Below, one piece after another: positions 12,440 to 27,435 of a stretch of DNA of 64,000 nt. Each line of letters starts with the position of its first letter. Positions within the stretch are counted from its first letter, which is position 1. The stretch is from Leucogyrophana mollusca. Taxonomy: Eukaryota; Basidiomycota; Agaricomycetes; Boletales. The notes beneath the pieces are model-generated. The model did not search any database, was not told where the DNA came from, and was given only the letters and a program-made list of their open reading frames with translations. The position numbers and the translations under genes were made by a program. The stretch spans positions 1 through 64,000 of the forward strand of contig MU266399.1 in assembly GCA_021014945.1 (NCBI GenBank), in the 5' to 3' direction.

Positions 12440-12784
12440 TTCTTCATCTCCACTGGAGGGCGATTGGCGCTAGGACTGCTAAAACACATAGAATATACCA
12501 AACGTACTTAATCCCTCCCCCCGAGCATCGTGACACTGGCGGACATATCGCAGACTGTTCAGTAGTGAGTACATTTATCAGATATGGGGTTTCAATCGGA
12601 CCCTGGATCCTTTGTCCACTCTTATTTCGACTCCGCACTTTACAACCGCGCCTATCATGGACTTGCCCCAATCCGCCGGGAAACGATAGAATCGACCCAC
12701 ATGGCTCATTTAGCGACTATTCACGGAACTACATCCTTCGCTTTGTTGTTGCCGACCCGGTCATGAACGCAGCAGAATGCATGT

Positions 12785-13287
12785 TTAGTAGAAGTTGGGG
12801 CAAACATGGACGGAGCGAATCTTGTGTCCAACCTTAGTACTTGCGTCCTTCCAGTTACCGACTGAGGAACCTATCGAGTGGAAAGGCCTATCAGAGATAC
12901 GAGCGGTCTTTGCAAGTACAGCAACGTACCGATCGTATTACCACCACAATTCAGGTCGTCGTGGATGGTGGCTTTGTACCCGGACCGCCCACCCCGGGCC
13001 GTGAACACAAACGAATGGATCCGCATTTTCTTCCAATGCCTGTATACGTCAGACTCGCTTGGAAAGGAGAGGCAATTGCAGCGGACATCCAGCGTTGATC
13101 CACCATGGTATCTAAGCTTCTCCCCCCCGCAAAATGGGCCCGAGTAGATAACAAAATCCCAGGCATGGTCCCAAGAAATAAGATCACTCTCTCCCGCGAA
13201 TTTACAGTCGCCCGCACTGTCGTTCGCCGACGAGAGAGCAGTCATGGAAAGGAAGGCAATGAAGACGACCCATAACGTGTGGTGCAT
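12785..13287 (-). CDS. Small secreted cysteine-containing protein 1
   Basis: Two exons: the first runs from 13287 to the donor gtacgt that follows codons for NTIG near 12925, the second ends at 12785 with VCPNFY. Residues 1-21 (MHHTLWVVFIAFLSMTALSSA) form a signal peptide. The mature protein is about 110 residues with six or more Cys. It shares a pattern with the divergent neighbour at 14162: CGG, about 14 residues, then C, then an FVF(T/S)A block, then NCxG, then a splice site after a G, then (S/T)(S/A)GxW(R/K). The spacing resembles two-motif beta/gamma-crystallin-like or Cys-rich effector folds, but no family can be named from sequence alone. Secretion is inferred only from the signal peptide. 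Confidence 0.75.
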
Positions 13288-14161
13288 GATACTCTGTGAG
13301 TACTTGGTAATCAGTGACGGGGCAGCAACATACTAAGGCTGGAATACCTGGGCGATGTTTCTACTAGTATGTGTACGTGAAGCCAGTGGCTTTATAGGTC
13401 TTTGTATGGTCTGCTGACCGATAGCTTCGACCACGTTGGTAGGCTGCTCGGATTACAAGTGGGACACTGGGGTATATTGAACCAGCACACCGTACACGGT
13501 CCTACATGGTCCCGAACGGCGCGTTATGGTGCTAAATGGCTCATGCATCACTTGGCGGACTAGATGGCACTAGCGTCAAATTGCCCATGATGTGCTCTCG
13601 CGGCCGATTCATCTCCACCTCTCCAAAGTGTGCCATGAGGATGGTCCCGGAACGTCGAAGCCGGTTATTAGGCCATTTGGACATCCACTAAGACCCCACT
13701 AAGCGACAACTCACTCTCGAGCTTCACGCTGCTTCACGACCATCCAATGTGACGCTGTGATTGGTGGGACCGACCTGCGAAACCTACTAGAATAGGTGGG
13801 TTGCCTGAACTATACCAAACGGGTTACTCACAAATGAGTGCCTACCGGTCTTAGCCCTGCTAGGAAGTACATGCGGGGTGCTGGATTAGGCAGATAGGGA
13901 AAACACAAGTCACCGAGTCGATAACCCCACCGCAGGGTGCGAGGTGAGTTGTGGATCTATATGAGATCCATCACTAACAAGGAGCGCGTAAATTTGATGT
14001 CGCTGACTGAGGGGATCTTACAGTGGTTCCTTTGAACACCCCTGCCCAGGCCAAGACTGCGTCGATGCTTGTATGTGGGGTGTATAAGTTGCGGGTGTTT
14101 AACGGACCATCCACCAGCATCCACCGTGAATATCCTAACTCATCAGCGTGTTGCAACTATC
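13288..14161. promoter_or_regulatory. Divergent promoter region of the secreted-protein pair
   Basis: 874 bp separate the two start codons. A minus-strand TATAAA at 13391-13396 lies about 104 nt upstream of the ATG at 13287. A plus-strand TATAA at 14083-14087 lies about 79 nt upstream of the ATG at 14162. Both distances suit a core promoter. No shared motif was recognised in the middle. Confidence 0.5.
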
Positions 14162-14679
14162 ATGCATTTGCTCAAGGTCCTCCTTTTTATGTGCCTTACT
14201 CTTCAAGTTTCAGCCCTTGTCCTCGACAAGAGGAGGTCGAGGAAGCCTACACCGCCGGAATGTTATCTCCCAAAGATCAATCACTTCGAAGGTTATGCGC
14301 TCTCGGTTTACACAGAACCTGGTATGCTTTCTGCCTTGAGTTTGAAGCTTTCCTTAACTTGGCATGGACCAGATTGCGGAGGCAAACATGAGACGTTCTC
14401 AGACTGGGGCTTCAGCGGCTGCAAAAACTTTGAAGATACGGTCGAGCGGAATGTCAAAGCATTCGTCTTTTCCGCCGCACATCCCGTATACTCAATCTCG
14501 TTTTATACCGAGAAAAACTGTCAAGGTCACAACGTCGGTATGTCGACGGAGTGGATACTTGCGCCTGACATTTAATCGATGCTCAACACACGCTAGGTAC
14601 ATCGGCTGGCTCTTGGAGAAATCCCTACGTCAGCCCAACAGCCCAGACCATGCAGTCATTCAAAGTTGATCTCTTCTAG
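14162..14679 (+). CDS. Small secreted cysteine-containing protein 2
   Basis: Three exons are needed. The first ends after YTEP at a gtatgc donor near 14322. The second starts DCGGKHETFSDWG and ends after HNVG at a gtatgt donor near 14538. The third reads TSAGSWRNPYVSPT and stops at 14679 after FKVDLF. Residues 1-18 (MHLLKVLLFMCLTLQVSA) are a signal peptide, followed by LVLDKRRSRK, a possible Kex2-type KR processing site. With both introns removed the protein matches the neighbour at 12785-13287 in Cys spacing, in the FVF(S/T)A block and in the position of the last intron (after a G codon base). Function is unknown; a secreted effector or a cell-surface role are both possible. Confidence 0.75.
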
Positions 14680-17600
14680 AAGCATGTCTATCGTGTGCTC
14701 GACAAGTCACTGTGTTGCGTTGGATCTCGTTGGATTGTCACGGCTGAGATAAGTTATAATGGGCGATACACACTCAAGTGCTTAATTTGCAGGGACCGGA
14801 CCCCCGGCTTGCTATGTACATATTATGTTGGACACTCATCGCCTCGCTCACTGTACCACGCCGCATCTCCAATCATGTAACTGTAACAGGTACCCAGGTG
14901 ACACAGACGAACAAATTTTCACATAGTGGGGTGTGGTGACAACTTCGAGCAGTCGTCTCTGGGTAGAAGGACCTATAGCCAGATTTACTTTTTCGGCGTA
15001 AGAGGTCAAGAACTGGTTGTCATTATTTGTGGGGGGAGACAGACCGCGACGGATGGTGAAGGATAATAGTAATGGTTCGCGGGTAGGACTAATCGACGAC
15101 TCGTTTAATTCGGGAATGGGTATTCTGAGGCTATTGAGGCTGTCAAGGTCCGACGCTTCGGAAGGAAATGACATCTGTGCAGCTAGCTTGGTATAATTGT
15201 GACTTGCTTTTCCCGGAACTGCTTAGGTGTTTAAAGTACCGTGCCCATTTTTCCAGAGTCCCGAAAAACCAGAGTCGTCTCACCAAGACTGCGACTCAGA
15301 TAAATGAAGAGAAGTTTGTGACCGCGAAATTAACGTGTACATGGAAATACAAGGTCGTTTGCTAAACTGGCGTATTGGCGTGATATATTAATGGACTGAT
15401 GAGCCCTTCCAGTTGTTGTCGTGTTGATCCTATATAATCTCAACGAGAACAGCACTGCCAATCAAGACACCAAGAGCAACGAACCTACTTAGTGCCTCGG
15501 TGGTCCGAAGCGGTATTCTTTTTGGATAGAAACGAACGATACATACTCACTTTCAACGGTAAATGGTTCCAACATTATTTCTTTTCACATGGAACGAAAG
15601 ACAAAAGATAAGACATTCCCTCGTAATGTGTCGTCGAAAATATAATGGCACACCTTGTCGACTCAATACGTGAACTCTGTTGACATTGGTAACGTCTGGA
15701 TCTTTTCTTTAGTAAGTATAGCCAATCCACCTGAGCTCGTCAGGGCTACGTGTTGATATCTTGCCAAGATACGAAAGGCCTGGCCGATTTGCTATGGTGC
15801 AACGAAGCGGAAGCATATTACCCCTATACAATACCATGACCAATGACGGGCGCAAGTCCACGCAGTCGTCCTTTGCACCTAGTAGCGCCAAGACGACACA
15901 AAGGCGGGTTCCGTAGGCCATCCATTACGTGTATGCACGAAGCTTCAAGACAGTTGTCCACATGATATGCTTCAAGCTCTGATGATCACTGGTCAAGGTG
16001 GGGGATCCAATAAAAACATGGGGAAAAGCTTGCCACTTCCATTCCATTAACATCCTGGTTATTGGCTTGTGGACGGTGGACCGTTCTCCAGGCAGAAGTT
16101 CCGCGAGTGCACTGGACGCACGGCCAGGAGCGTCCCCCATTGTTACTAGTACTGAGGCTATGCTAAAAGTAAGCACCAGCTTGTGATTGTCTATCGGCTC
16201 GAATATAGCCGGCTCAAACGATCGGAGTTCTGCTGCGTCGTGGCCTGATACAGCCTGATACCTGTCAAATGTCCGCTCACCTGGTGAGCTCGGGGACAAC
16301 CCACAACCCCGCCCGAAAACCACAAGGATGCATCGCGTCGACAGTGGATCATCAACATCGAGCATGATGATTAGCAGGCCCACTCGGACTAAGCGGCCTT
16401 ATTTAAACTAGCCCAGTGTGCGTATGTTAGAAAGTGATGATCCGTTCTTTGATGATCCACCAGGAATCAGTGGGTGGGTGTGGTCGATTGCTGAGCGTGA
16501 CCTCTGCTACTTTACGACTTTCGGCATGCGCGGTTGCCAAACCTGGAGCCCTTCACCTTGTGCTTGTACACTCAAGCATCTCCCTACGAGATTCAATTAC
16601 TGTTCCCTACAGTGCGGCCTCCATAAAATGGACGACCGCAAGGGCACCACTATCGTGACCAACTCTGCAATCGTTGGCCCAGCCCCAATTGTCCTACCCT
16701 CTGGTGTTCATCTTGTCCCAGCGGACACACAATACGACGAAGCTGTCGCCTGCCACACTCCCCGTCGCCGTCAGTGCCTACACCTAAGACAATACCACAA
16801 GGAGCAGTCTGTGGCACGGGCCGCATCATTATATGGATAGCAAGACGGATGGTGACAGAGAGGGGACCCAGAATTTCGAAAACACGTGAGCAGGGTGGAA
16901 GAACCCAGACTGTCACAGCGTCGACTCCACGGTGAACGACAATGTTCATTCCTTCATTTTCACCGGTTCAGCGTCCTTTTTCTCGAAGATGGTCTGCAAA
17001 GTTAAGGACCTAGGTGCTGAATTACACGAAGTCAGTAGTGATGGGATAAAGATGACCTCTTTCGCGGTTGAGTGGATATAAGCTGTCCTATCGATTGCAT
17101 AGGGTTCAAGTATTTCTTCGGTAGGGGCGGTCTGGGAGCAGGAAGTCGCAGGGTGCAGTGCCGGAAAGGCGTCATTACCGTGATCGCATTCTGATGAAAC
17201 TCTTTCACACACAAATTAGCGAATTAACTTGTCAAGCTTCGGAAGGGGCTTACGCGACGTACCTCGAGTACAACGCCGACGACAGCAAGGTCACGGGGCG
17301 TCATCTCTTGCATGGAAAGTAACTAGGTGACGCGCCAAAGTGAAAGTGACATACTTCATTTGGCGCCTTTTGCCTGCGGGGACACCCAAAGCAAAGGCTC
17401 CAGCTTACAGCTGTGTCGGGCCGTAGATAAGTGCCGCAACTCTACTTACTTGAATGCAAGTTGGAGGTGGAGATCGAACACGCAGATTCCATCGCTGAGC
17501 TGAAATAATTTCGATCTCCGTCATGAGTTGAGCAATCCAACCCAGCGATGATCGATGATTGGTGGCGAGTAGGGATCCGACAAGCCGCCACTTCACACCG

Positions 17601-18300
17601 AATGCCCACTGTGTTACCTACAGGTACCCTGCTGAATCACTTCCTACCGAATAACGCGGCCAACGAAAGAAAAAGGAGAGCCCCGTGCATCTCATTCAAC
17701 CGTCGTCACTCTACCAAGGCGCTACGTGGCGGATTGAGCAGTAAAAATTGTGATGTGGGCACCAGAGGCGGCCCCAAGACCTGGCTTAGCTTCCCCCCGC
17801 AATTCGCATAATGATATACCCACCAGTGACGCCCCTTCCAGACCTTACTGTACCTCCTACCAAAACGACCCCATATCTCCCGACACCCCATGAAAGCCGC
17901 CGACCTCCGCGTCATCTTCAATCCAGAGCATCCGAACCGCCTGGATCCGAAGCCTCCGCAGCATGCCTTTCGGAGGCCTGTAGCTTGGGGGCCAGCGGTA
18001 GAGGCACACTCTAATTAAATTTTTCCGGTGATATCATGAACTCCATGCTCACACGTTTTATGTCTTGGGCAACTCACCTATATATACAAAGGAATCGGCA
18101 GGTGCCGTAGTTTGCACTTTGAACGGAGCTTTTGACGCTCCACACTCGTCATTTTCAATCATCAACCTATATCTGACAGCGCAGTACACTCCAGCCCAAT
18201 TTCATTTTAAGTTGTTCGTCATGGTTCGTCATGGCTACATCATCCCCTATTCAATGTATATAAACCCGACAGAAACCCCACTTGCAACCCATTCGCAAAA
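14680..18300. other. Long stretch without a supportable gene
   Basis: About 3.6 kb. Several open frames exist on the minus strand, such as 14848-15174 (108 codons), 15925-16383 (152 codons), 16650-16949 and 17405-17596, but none has a recognisable domain. The segment near 17420-17530 (minus) reads EIEIISAQRWNLRVRSPPP followed by a GTAAGT donor. That faintly resembles N-terminal exons of fungal multi-pass membrane proteins, so a decayed or very fragmented gene on the minus strand at 15.9-17.6 kb is possible. The last 100 bp hold the promoter of the CsbD-like gene. Confidence 0.35.
18257..18264 (+). promoter_or_regulatory. TATA box of CsbD-like gene
   Basis: TATATAAA lies 37 nt upstream of the ATG at 18301. 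It is a strong core-promoter match with a short leader, as expected for a highly expressed or stress-induced gene. Confidence 0.6.
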
Positions 18301-19012
18301 ATGTCTTCCAATAACTCAAACCAGTTTGACGATCAGCAATTCCAGAGTGGACGCGGGCAAGCTCGGGGTAGGTTCTGGTTTGGTCAGTTTCCTGAGGTCG
18401 CTTGCTCACGGGCTGGCTCATTTTGCAGGAGATTTCAATGATTCTGCCAATTACGACCCTGGCGTAGGTGGCACAGACGACGACAACACTTTCGCGGGCT
18501 CGCATGGCGGCAGCGGCACCGGCCAAGCAGGGGGCTACGGTGGTAGCGGCCAGCAGCGCCAGGCTTTCGGCGGCGGCGATGATTCTTATGGCGGCTCGGA
18601 CCCTGGCATGGCTGGAAATCGCGGCCCTCAAGACACTCAAGACTATGAAGTTCCTGGAGCCGGTCGCATGGGTGGCGGGCAGCAACAATATGACAGTGGT
18701 GACCAATACAGTGGCTCCACGGGTCGGGGGGCTGGAGCAACTGGCAGCCGTGGCTACGAGCGTGATACCGACGAATATGGTGACTCCGGCGCTCAAGGTG
18801 GCAAGCAGTCCATGGGGTCGAAAGTGATGGGTCAGTGACGTCACCGGAATAAGGGGGTACATCTAACCGTTCTTCAGGTGGCGTGGAGAAGATGGCAGGG
18901 AAAATGACTGGTAAAACCGATCTCGCTGCCAAGGGCGAAGAGCGCCAGGTGCGTATTCCTCACTTTCTCATGCATTAGATATTAACAGCAGTCTCAGACC
19001 GGAAATTTCTGA
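18301..19012 (+). CDS. Gly-rich CsbD-like stress protein
   Basis: Four exons with good GT/AG junctions: 18301-18367, 18429-18830, 18878-18948 and 18998-19012. The last exon is only 15 nt and encodes TGNF plus the stop. The protein opens MSSNNSNQFDDQQFQSGRG. A long hydrophilic middle is rich in Gly, Gln, Asp and Ser. The C-terminus has GSKVMGGVEKMAGKMTG then KGEERQTGNF, which is the CsbD-like signature (G-x-x-E-K-x-x-G-K-x-T-G). Small proteins of this kind are abundant in stressed or non-growing cells in bacteria and fungi; the molecular role is unknown. The low-complexity middle suggests a disordered, hydrophilin-like protein. Confidence 0.8.
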
Positions 19013-19152
19013 TCATGAAAACCACTAGTCGCGCATATTTGAAGGCTTTGCATTGTGTAGTTATAGCATACTTGTATCAGTACTTCCTCGCCTGATGACG
19101 TGTGGGCGGTAGCAATCTACTCGGATACTACGATAAAAGCAGCCTTAGTACC
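19013..19152. other. Short convergent intergenic region
   Basis: 3' ends of the CsbD-like gene and the F-box gene. Nothing else was recognised. Confidence 0.5.
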
Positions 19153-21096
19153 TTAAGCTTTCACTCTCCTGACGTCCCACTTCACTTCACTGCCTTCTCT
19201 GAGAAGTACGATGATTTTGCCATCTTCCCAATGTTCAAGCCTCCGGAGCTTTGAGCACTTGTTTGCGAACACGTTGGCGACCTTCTCGTTTTTCCTAACC
19301 CGACTGAGTTCTGACGCGGACAAGGAAGAGGGCGACGAAGAGCTTAGGTTGGCGAGCGTCAGCGATGAAACTTCGTAGAAGAACTTCAAGCCGAGGAATG
19401 CAGTTAACTCTGTCAGAGGCGCAAGTATCGTCGCCCATTCAGCGACATTTGTGTTAACGACGGTCACTGGTGAAGCCTTGGCTTGGCTCTCGCTTCGACG
19501 GGGCTGCTGGAGCGATTCAGAGTCTTTCTTCCCAACATCTAGCCAGGTAAGCCTTGGAAGACAGCCGACAAGACGTCCAACGTCATCGATGTCATTCCAG
19601 CCTGCAAGTTCAAAGCGCTTGACTGTACTTCCGTATGATTTCAAGGCGGTAAAGAAAGGCTGGTCCCAGGTGGGTCCTGAGAGTCTGACGCCCTTGATCA
19701 ACTCCAATGGACGGGGGGCGTCGCACGAACTTGCAAGAATCGCAGTGGCGATGTCTTTGCTAGAATACAGTTCGCGTAGTCTGGGAAGAGAATTGGGTGG
19801 CAAGGAGAGTAGGGGACCACTGCCAGATGAAGCCCCATCACCACTGAAATCCAAGTGGAGTACTTCGAGGTTGGTGTGTGCCCCAAAGAATGTAGCCGCG
19901 GCATCTAGCCCGTGCGCGGAGGAGCAGCGGATGTTCGTCAAAGAGAGGGAACGAAGGCCAGGCCAACGCGAACAGAGAAAGAAGTCGTCTGCTGGGGGAT
20001 GCTGGTATCCCTGCCCGCGACGATGCTCGTAGCCGATATTGAGAGACTAGTTTACGTGTTCGTAGGTCTGTGAGAGCAACATCGTTTGCACACGCAGAGC
20101 TCCTTACCTCGAGGTTGGGACACTTGGTGAGCATCCCGGAAATGCGGGTTAGTTGGGGAGTCTTGGTTGATCCGTAAACATGTCTGGTGGATTGCATCGC
20201 CACCGCTTTGAGCTCTAGGAGCTGTGCATATGAACCTCGTAAGACTCGTCATCGTCGAAGAGTCACATACTCACAGCGGGTGAACGCCGGGTATTTTTAG
20301 GCGCATTATCACTGTTGAGGGTATAAGGACTGAAGACCAAGTTGTCATTGATCACGACTTCGTTGATTGACTGGCATTTCAGTAGTGTGGGCCAGATATT
20401 GTCGATCGAAATCGGGGAGTGGTTACACGACCAGAAGAAAGAGCGCAGCGCAACCATCTTTGTCAAAGCCGACGCGAGGAAGCGCTCTTGCTTTGTGTGC
20501 ATGCCTAGTTCATCTTCAGAAGACTCCAAGTCTGTCTCTGTCATCAAAATGCCAGACGGGACGGACACGAGGTCAGTGGAGCGCTCATCCACAACCTCAA
20601 GCCTCCTGACATTTTGCGCAAGGGATCGATTCACAATCAGGTGGTTCCACACGCTGATCGAGCTAACTTTTGCACGGATAACACGGTATTCATAGTGTCG
20701 GGGAAATATCACGCCATAGAGGCGTTGGCATGATAATGCTAGCGACAAGAGGTCTCGTTTGGAGTCGATGTGGAACGAAATGGCATCCAATATCTCGGTT
20801 GGTTGACGAGTGAGTGTTCGACGCGATTGTGCGAGTCCTACGAATGGTTCTACGATTGTCAAGAGGTGGAGGGATAATTTGTGCTCCTCTGGCGAGAGCT
20901 TGTATTGACAGCCTCCAATTCTTGACGGCAAGGAGCCCAGCAGCTTCCTCAGGACGTTGATAGCAAAGAAAGGATCCGTTCGATCATATGAATGGATGTT
21001 GGTGTCAACCAAGGGACTCCTGCGAGCCTGAGGAGCTTTAGACGATGAGCTTCTACCTTTCAAGTTGGCGGGCGGACGAGGTGCGGTGGCTGGCAT
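19153..21096 (-). CDS. F-box/leucine-rich-repeat-like protein
   Basis: Three exons fit: 21096-20275, 20221-20108 and 20046-19153. The N-terminus is basic and Pro/Ser-rich. The F-box lies near residue 100-150: LTRQPTEILDAISFHI, then DLLSLALSCQRLYGVIFPR, then YEYRVIRAKVS. The rest carries degenerate leucine-rich segments (LTKCPNLE, GLRSLSLTNIRC, NLEVLHLDFSG, LPRLTWLDVG), as in the large expanded F-box families of Agaricomycetes. F-box proteins recruit targets to SCF ubiquitin ligases; the target here is unknown. An upstream in-frame ATG at 21204 would add 36 residues. I prefer 21096 because the added part lacks family character. Confidence 0.82.
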
Positions 21097-21330
21097 CTTG
21101 GGGACGAAGACAAGAGATACCACACGAAATGATAGCCGAGGCCCACCATCATATACATATGCTCGCCGTGTGAAGATGCTGTTCCTGTGGAAGTGTCTAA
21201 CCAAAAGAAACAGGTGTCACATAATGCACGTGATCGCGTTTATGTGTAGGGTCACATGTAAGGCGTGACCGACGCGTGCTGTGCTTCCGACTGTCGCTCT
21301 GCCACAACAGCCTCGTCCAAGATTCGACTT
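21097..21330. other. Divergent intergenic region (F-box / RecQ)
   Basis: Short divergent promoter region. A tatacatatg stretch at about 21151-21160 could serve the F-box gene. Nothing else was recognised. Confidence 0.35.
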
Positions 21331-25234
<3,904 letters not shown>

Positions 25235-25357
25235 CATTGCTGATACGGAAACCCACAAAGAGTATTCCAGGATCTCCGAACGCGACCCAAAGAATCTGAT
25301 ACTTGAGAGACTTCCTTCCATTGTGCGCTAGAGTTCGACCCAGCCAGAGTCGGAGTA
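25235..25357. other. Short convergent intergenic region
   Basis: 123 bp between the stop codons of the RecQ and NTA1 genes. It is too short to hold another gene; the 3' UTRs probably overlap. Confidence 0.5.
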
Positions 25358-26688
25358 CTAGCTTAAGGCTACTGCAGCTGGCCCCCCAACAGTCCATATC
25401 CCCACGCCCTCTTCGCGCTGTCCCATCGCATGCAGGAGACGAGGCCGCCCTGAACCGCGACGAAGGGATAGTAACGCGGAAGAACCGGCAAACGTTCTAC
25501 CTGGAGCAGCCAACAAGTCAGTGTAAGTGCGGACTTTGGCTTCAACAGAAGAAAACCAAGTGAAGTGCAGACGCACCAAGCTCGTCGCCGAAGCGATTGC
25601 ATATGAGCACCAGCGTATGATCGGACTTGTTGGTTTCATAACCATCAACCCGGCGGTCTTCAGCAGCCCACAGTGGACGTAGGCGCATCGCCCAATAATT
25701 CAGCGTGCGCCACTCTGGTTCTAGATCATCTGCAATACTCTCTGGGTTGCCTTCTTCAGAGATGCTGCCTTGGTCGTCGTCTGGATCAGGTTCGTCGCTG
25801 CCATCCGGATGCAGCCAAGAATTCAACAGCACAAGCAACTGAGTGCCTTCGTTTTGACAGTGTTGCGCAAGCTCATAAGGCCCATCCTCGAGCGACTCCC
25901 AAGTTGCGGGTCCTTGAACGTTGAGATCGTTACAAATGGCAAGAGTTGTCCGGCCCATCGGCGCTGGAAGGGACAAAGTAGAAAACCCAAAGCCTGCATT
26001 GCAACACCGTTGTCATCAAAGGCAATGGTGCTTCAGCTCATATGCAAGTCCCACCTGGTATAGCCCAGGGGATGTCGTTCTTGAAAAGGTTGGTCTTTCG
26101 GTATGCACCCACTCTCTCTCCTGTCGGGTCATACATCACAGCGCTATTTGCGCCCATTCGACCCTCTCGACGAGAACCTATTCCAGCTGATCGAAATTCA
26201 CTTGGACCATTAAGGGGCTGATCCAATTCATGTGGTTCAAGCTTTTCTGGGTAGCCTGCGGCTACATAGCAATGCAGGTTCCGTGCAAGATCGGCGCAAA
26301 AACGAGACGTTGGGCCAGAAATCGGGTGCTCCAAGTGCGGCGATATTGCCTCAGAGTCCGCAAAGATGTAGCCTTGAGACAACCAAGGTCACGGTAAGAC
26401 TGGGACGACAAGGGTCGAAGAACGTCTTATATACCAGTAAATATCATTTCAGGGAAGCATATGATATCCACGGAACGGGGAGCTATTCTGTATAAATGAC
26501 AGATATTGGTATGTGGGTGACCGTCACCGACTTTCACACGTACCGTTGGCATAAATGTCGGGCTTTGGCAATGTTCGCCTGGACCTGCCCTAGCTTTATG
26601 TAGCGTAAGATATATTGTCCTTGGTTTTGGAAATATTCCTAGGGCAGACCTTGGGAGCGAATTGCACAACAGCGACTCGCAGGCTCAT
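25358..26688 (-). CDS. NTA1: Protein N-terminal amidase (nitrilase superfamily)
   Basis: Carbon-nitrogen hydrolase that deamidates N-terminal Asn/Gln of proteins to Asp/Glu, feeding the Arg/N-degron pathway. The start at 26688 gives MSLRVAVVQFAPK, which splices into LGQVQANIAKARHLCQ. The catalytic triad of the nitrilase fold is visible: Glu in IICFPEMIFTG, Lys in AYRKTNLF, and Cys in AICNDLN after an exon junction that yields IPGFGFSTLSLPAPMGR. Further NTA1-like text is WLHPDGSDEPD and LNYWAMRLRPLW. At least four introns are needed. Its stop lies 123 bp from that of the convergent RecQ gene. Its upstream region once formed a divergent promoter with the DUF7330 gene, now split by a retrotransposon. 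Confidence 0.9.
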
Positions 26689-27138
26689 TGGCGTGGGGGT
26701 CAATCAAGCGACGACGGAGAATGTCAGCGAACACTTCCTTCCTTTCTCGGACGCATCCGAAATATCTCATGAAGTTCCGGGTCCAATCAAGCCCACCGAG
26801 TCGCAACGATACTGCTGTTTCCCGTCTTTTCCGGAGTCGAGCGTCGTCCGAATGCTTGCTGTCCATCACTGATATTCAGCTGGCTTTGCATGGTGCATAA
26901 AGCCGGACACGCAGCGTCGCTGACGTCTCCTCGGGGCAGCTCGCACTTGGCGCCGGGGACCGCGCCCCGGCCCGCAGTCGCAGCCGCAGCACTATGGCCT
27001 AGGGACCTATAAAGCATCTGACGTGGATCAGTTTGCACTCCATTATTCCCTGTTATCAATAGCCGTTTATCATTGCGTCAACTCTTCTAGCAACCCCTTG
27101 TCATCCGAACACAGAGTCCAATGTTAATATCAGAGAAA
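26689..27138. promoter_or_regulatory. Truncated former divergent promoter (NTA1 side)
   Basis: 450 bp between the NTA1 start and the left LTR. Before the insertion it joined directly to 33315 (after removing one AGAAA), so it was the shared upstream region of NTA1 and the DUF7330 gene. A GC-rich palindromic patch lies near 26950-26975. The 90-codon ORF here is low-complexity and not credible. Confidence 0.5.
27134..27138. repeat. Target-site duplication, left copy (AGAAA)
   Basis: The five bases AGAAA next to the left LTR are repeated exactly at 33310-33314 next to the right LTR. A 5-bp duplication is the length made by Ty3/gypsy integrases. Confidence 0.85.
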
Positions 27139-27405
27139 TGTAACGGGCACGAAACGAGAGACTGAACGGATCGAGTACGATGCGAGGAGAAAGCCAACAA
27201 GATGCCAGATACTGGCGTTGATTCGACAAAGAGACACTAAGGTACCAGAGTCCGTTGTCACTACAAGCTGACTAATGCGAGACAATACAACATCCTAAGT
27301 ACGCAAACGAATACAACGGCGCAATCGAACTAACGAGAAGAGTCCTTGAGTGCCCATGGTAAGTAAGTGCCCGTTTTCTATACTATAATGACCATGACCG
27401 TGACA
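27139..27405 (-). repeat. 3' LTR of the retrotransposon
   Basis: 267 bp, identical by eye to 33043-33309. In element sense it opens TGTCACGG, has a TTATAGTATAG TATA-like stretch near its start, and ends GTTACA. Confidence 0.93.
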
Positions 27406-27422
27406 TCATCCCCCTTTTAGGG
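27406..27422 (-). other. Polypurine tract next to 3' LTR
   Basis: In element sense CCCTAAAAGGGGGATGA directly abuts the 3' LTR. The AAAAGGGGGA core is the expected plus-strand primer of reverse transcription. Confidence 0.8.
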
Positions 27423-27435
27423 CGGACGTAGGATG

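Noticed and set aside
18251..18862. 203-codon minus-strand frame
   Set aside because: It is antisense to the Gly-rich CsbD-like gene and reflects its codon bias (Ala/Thr/Arg-rich shadow).
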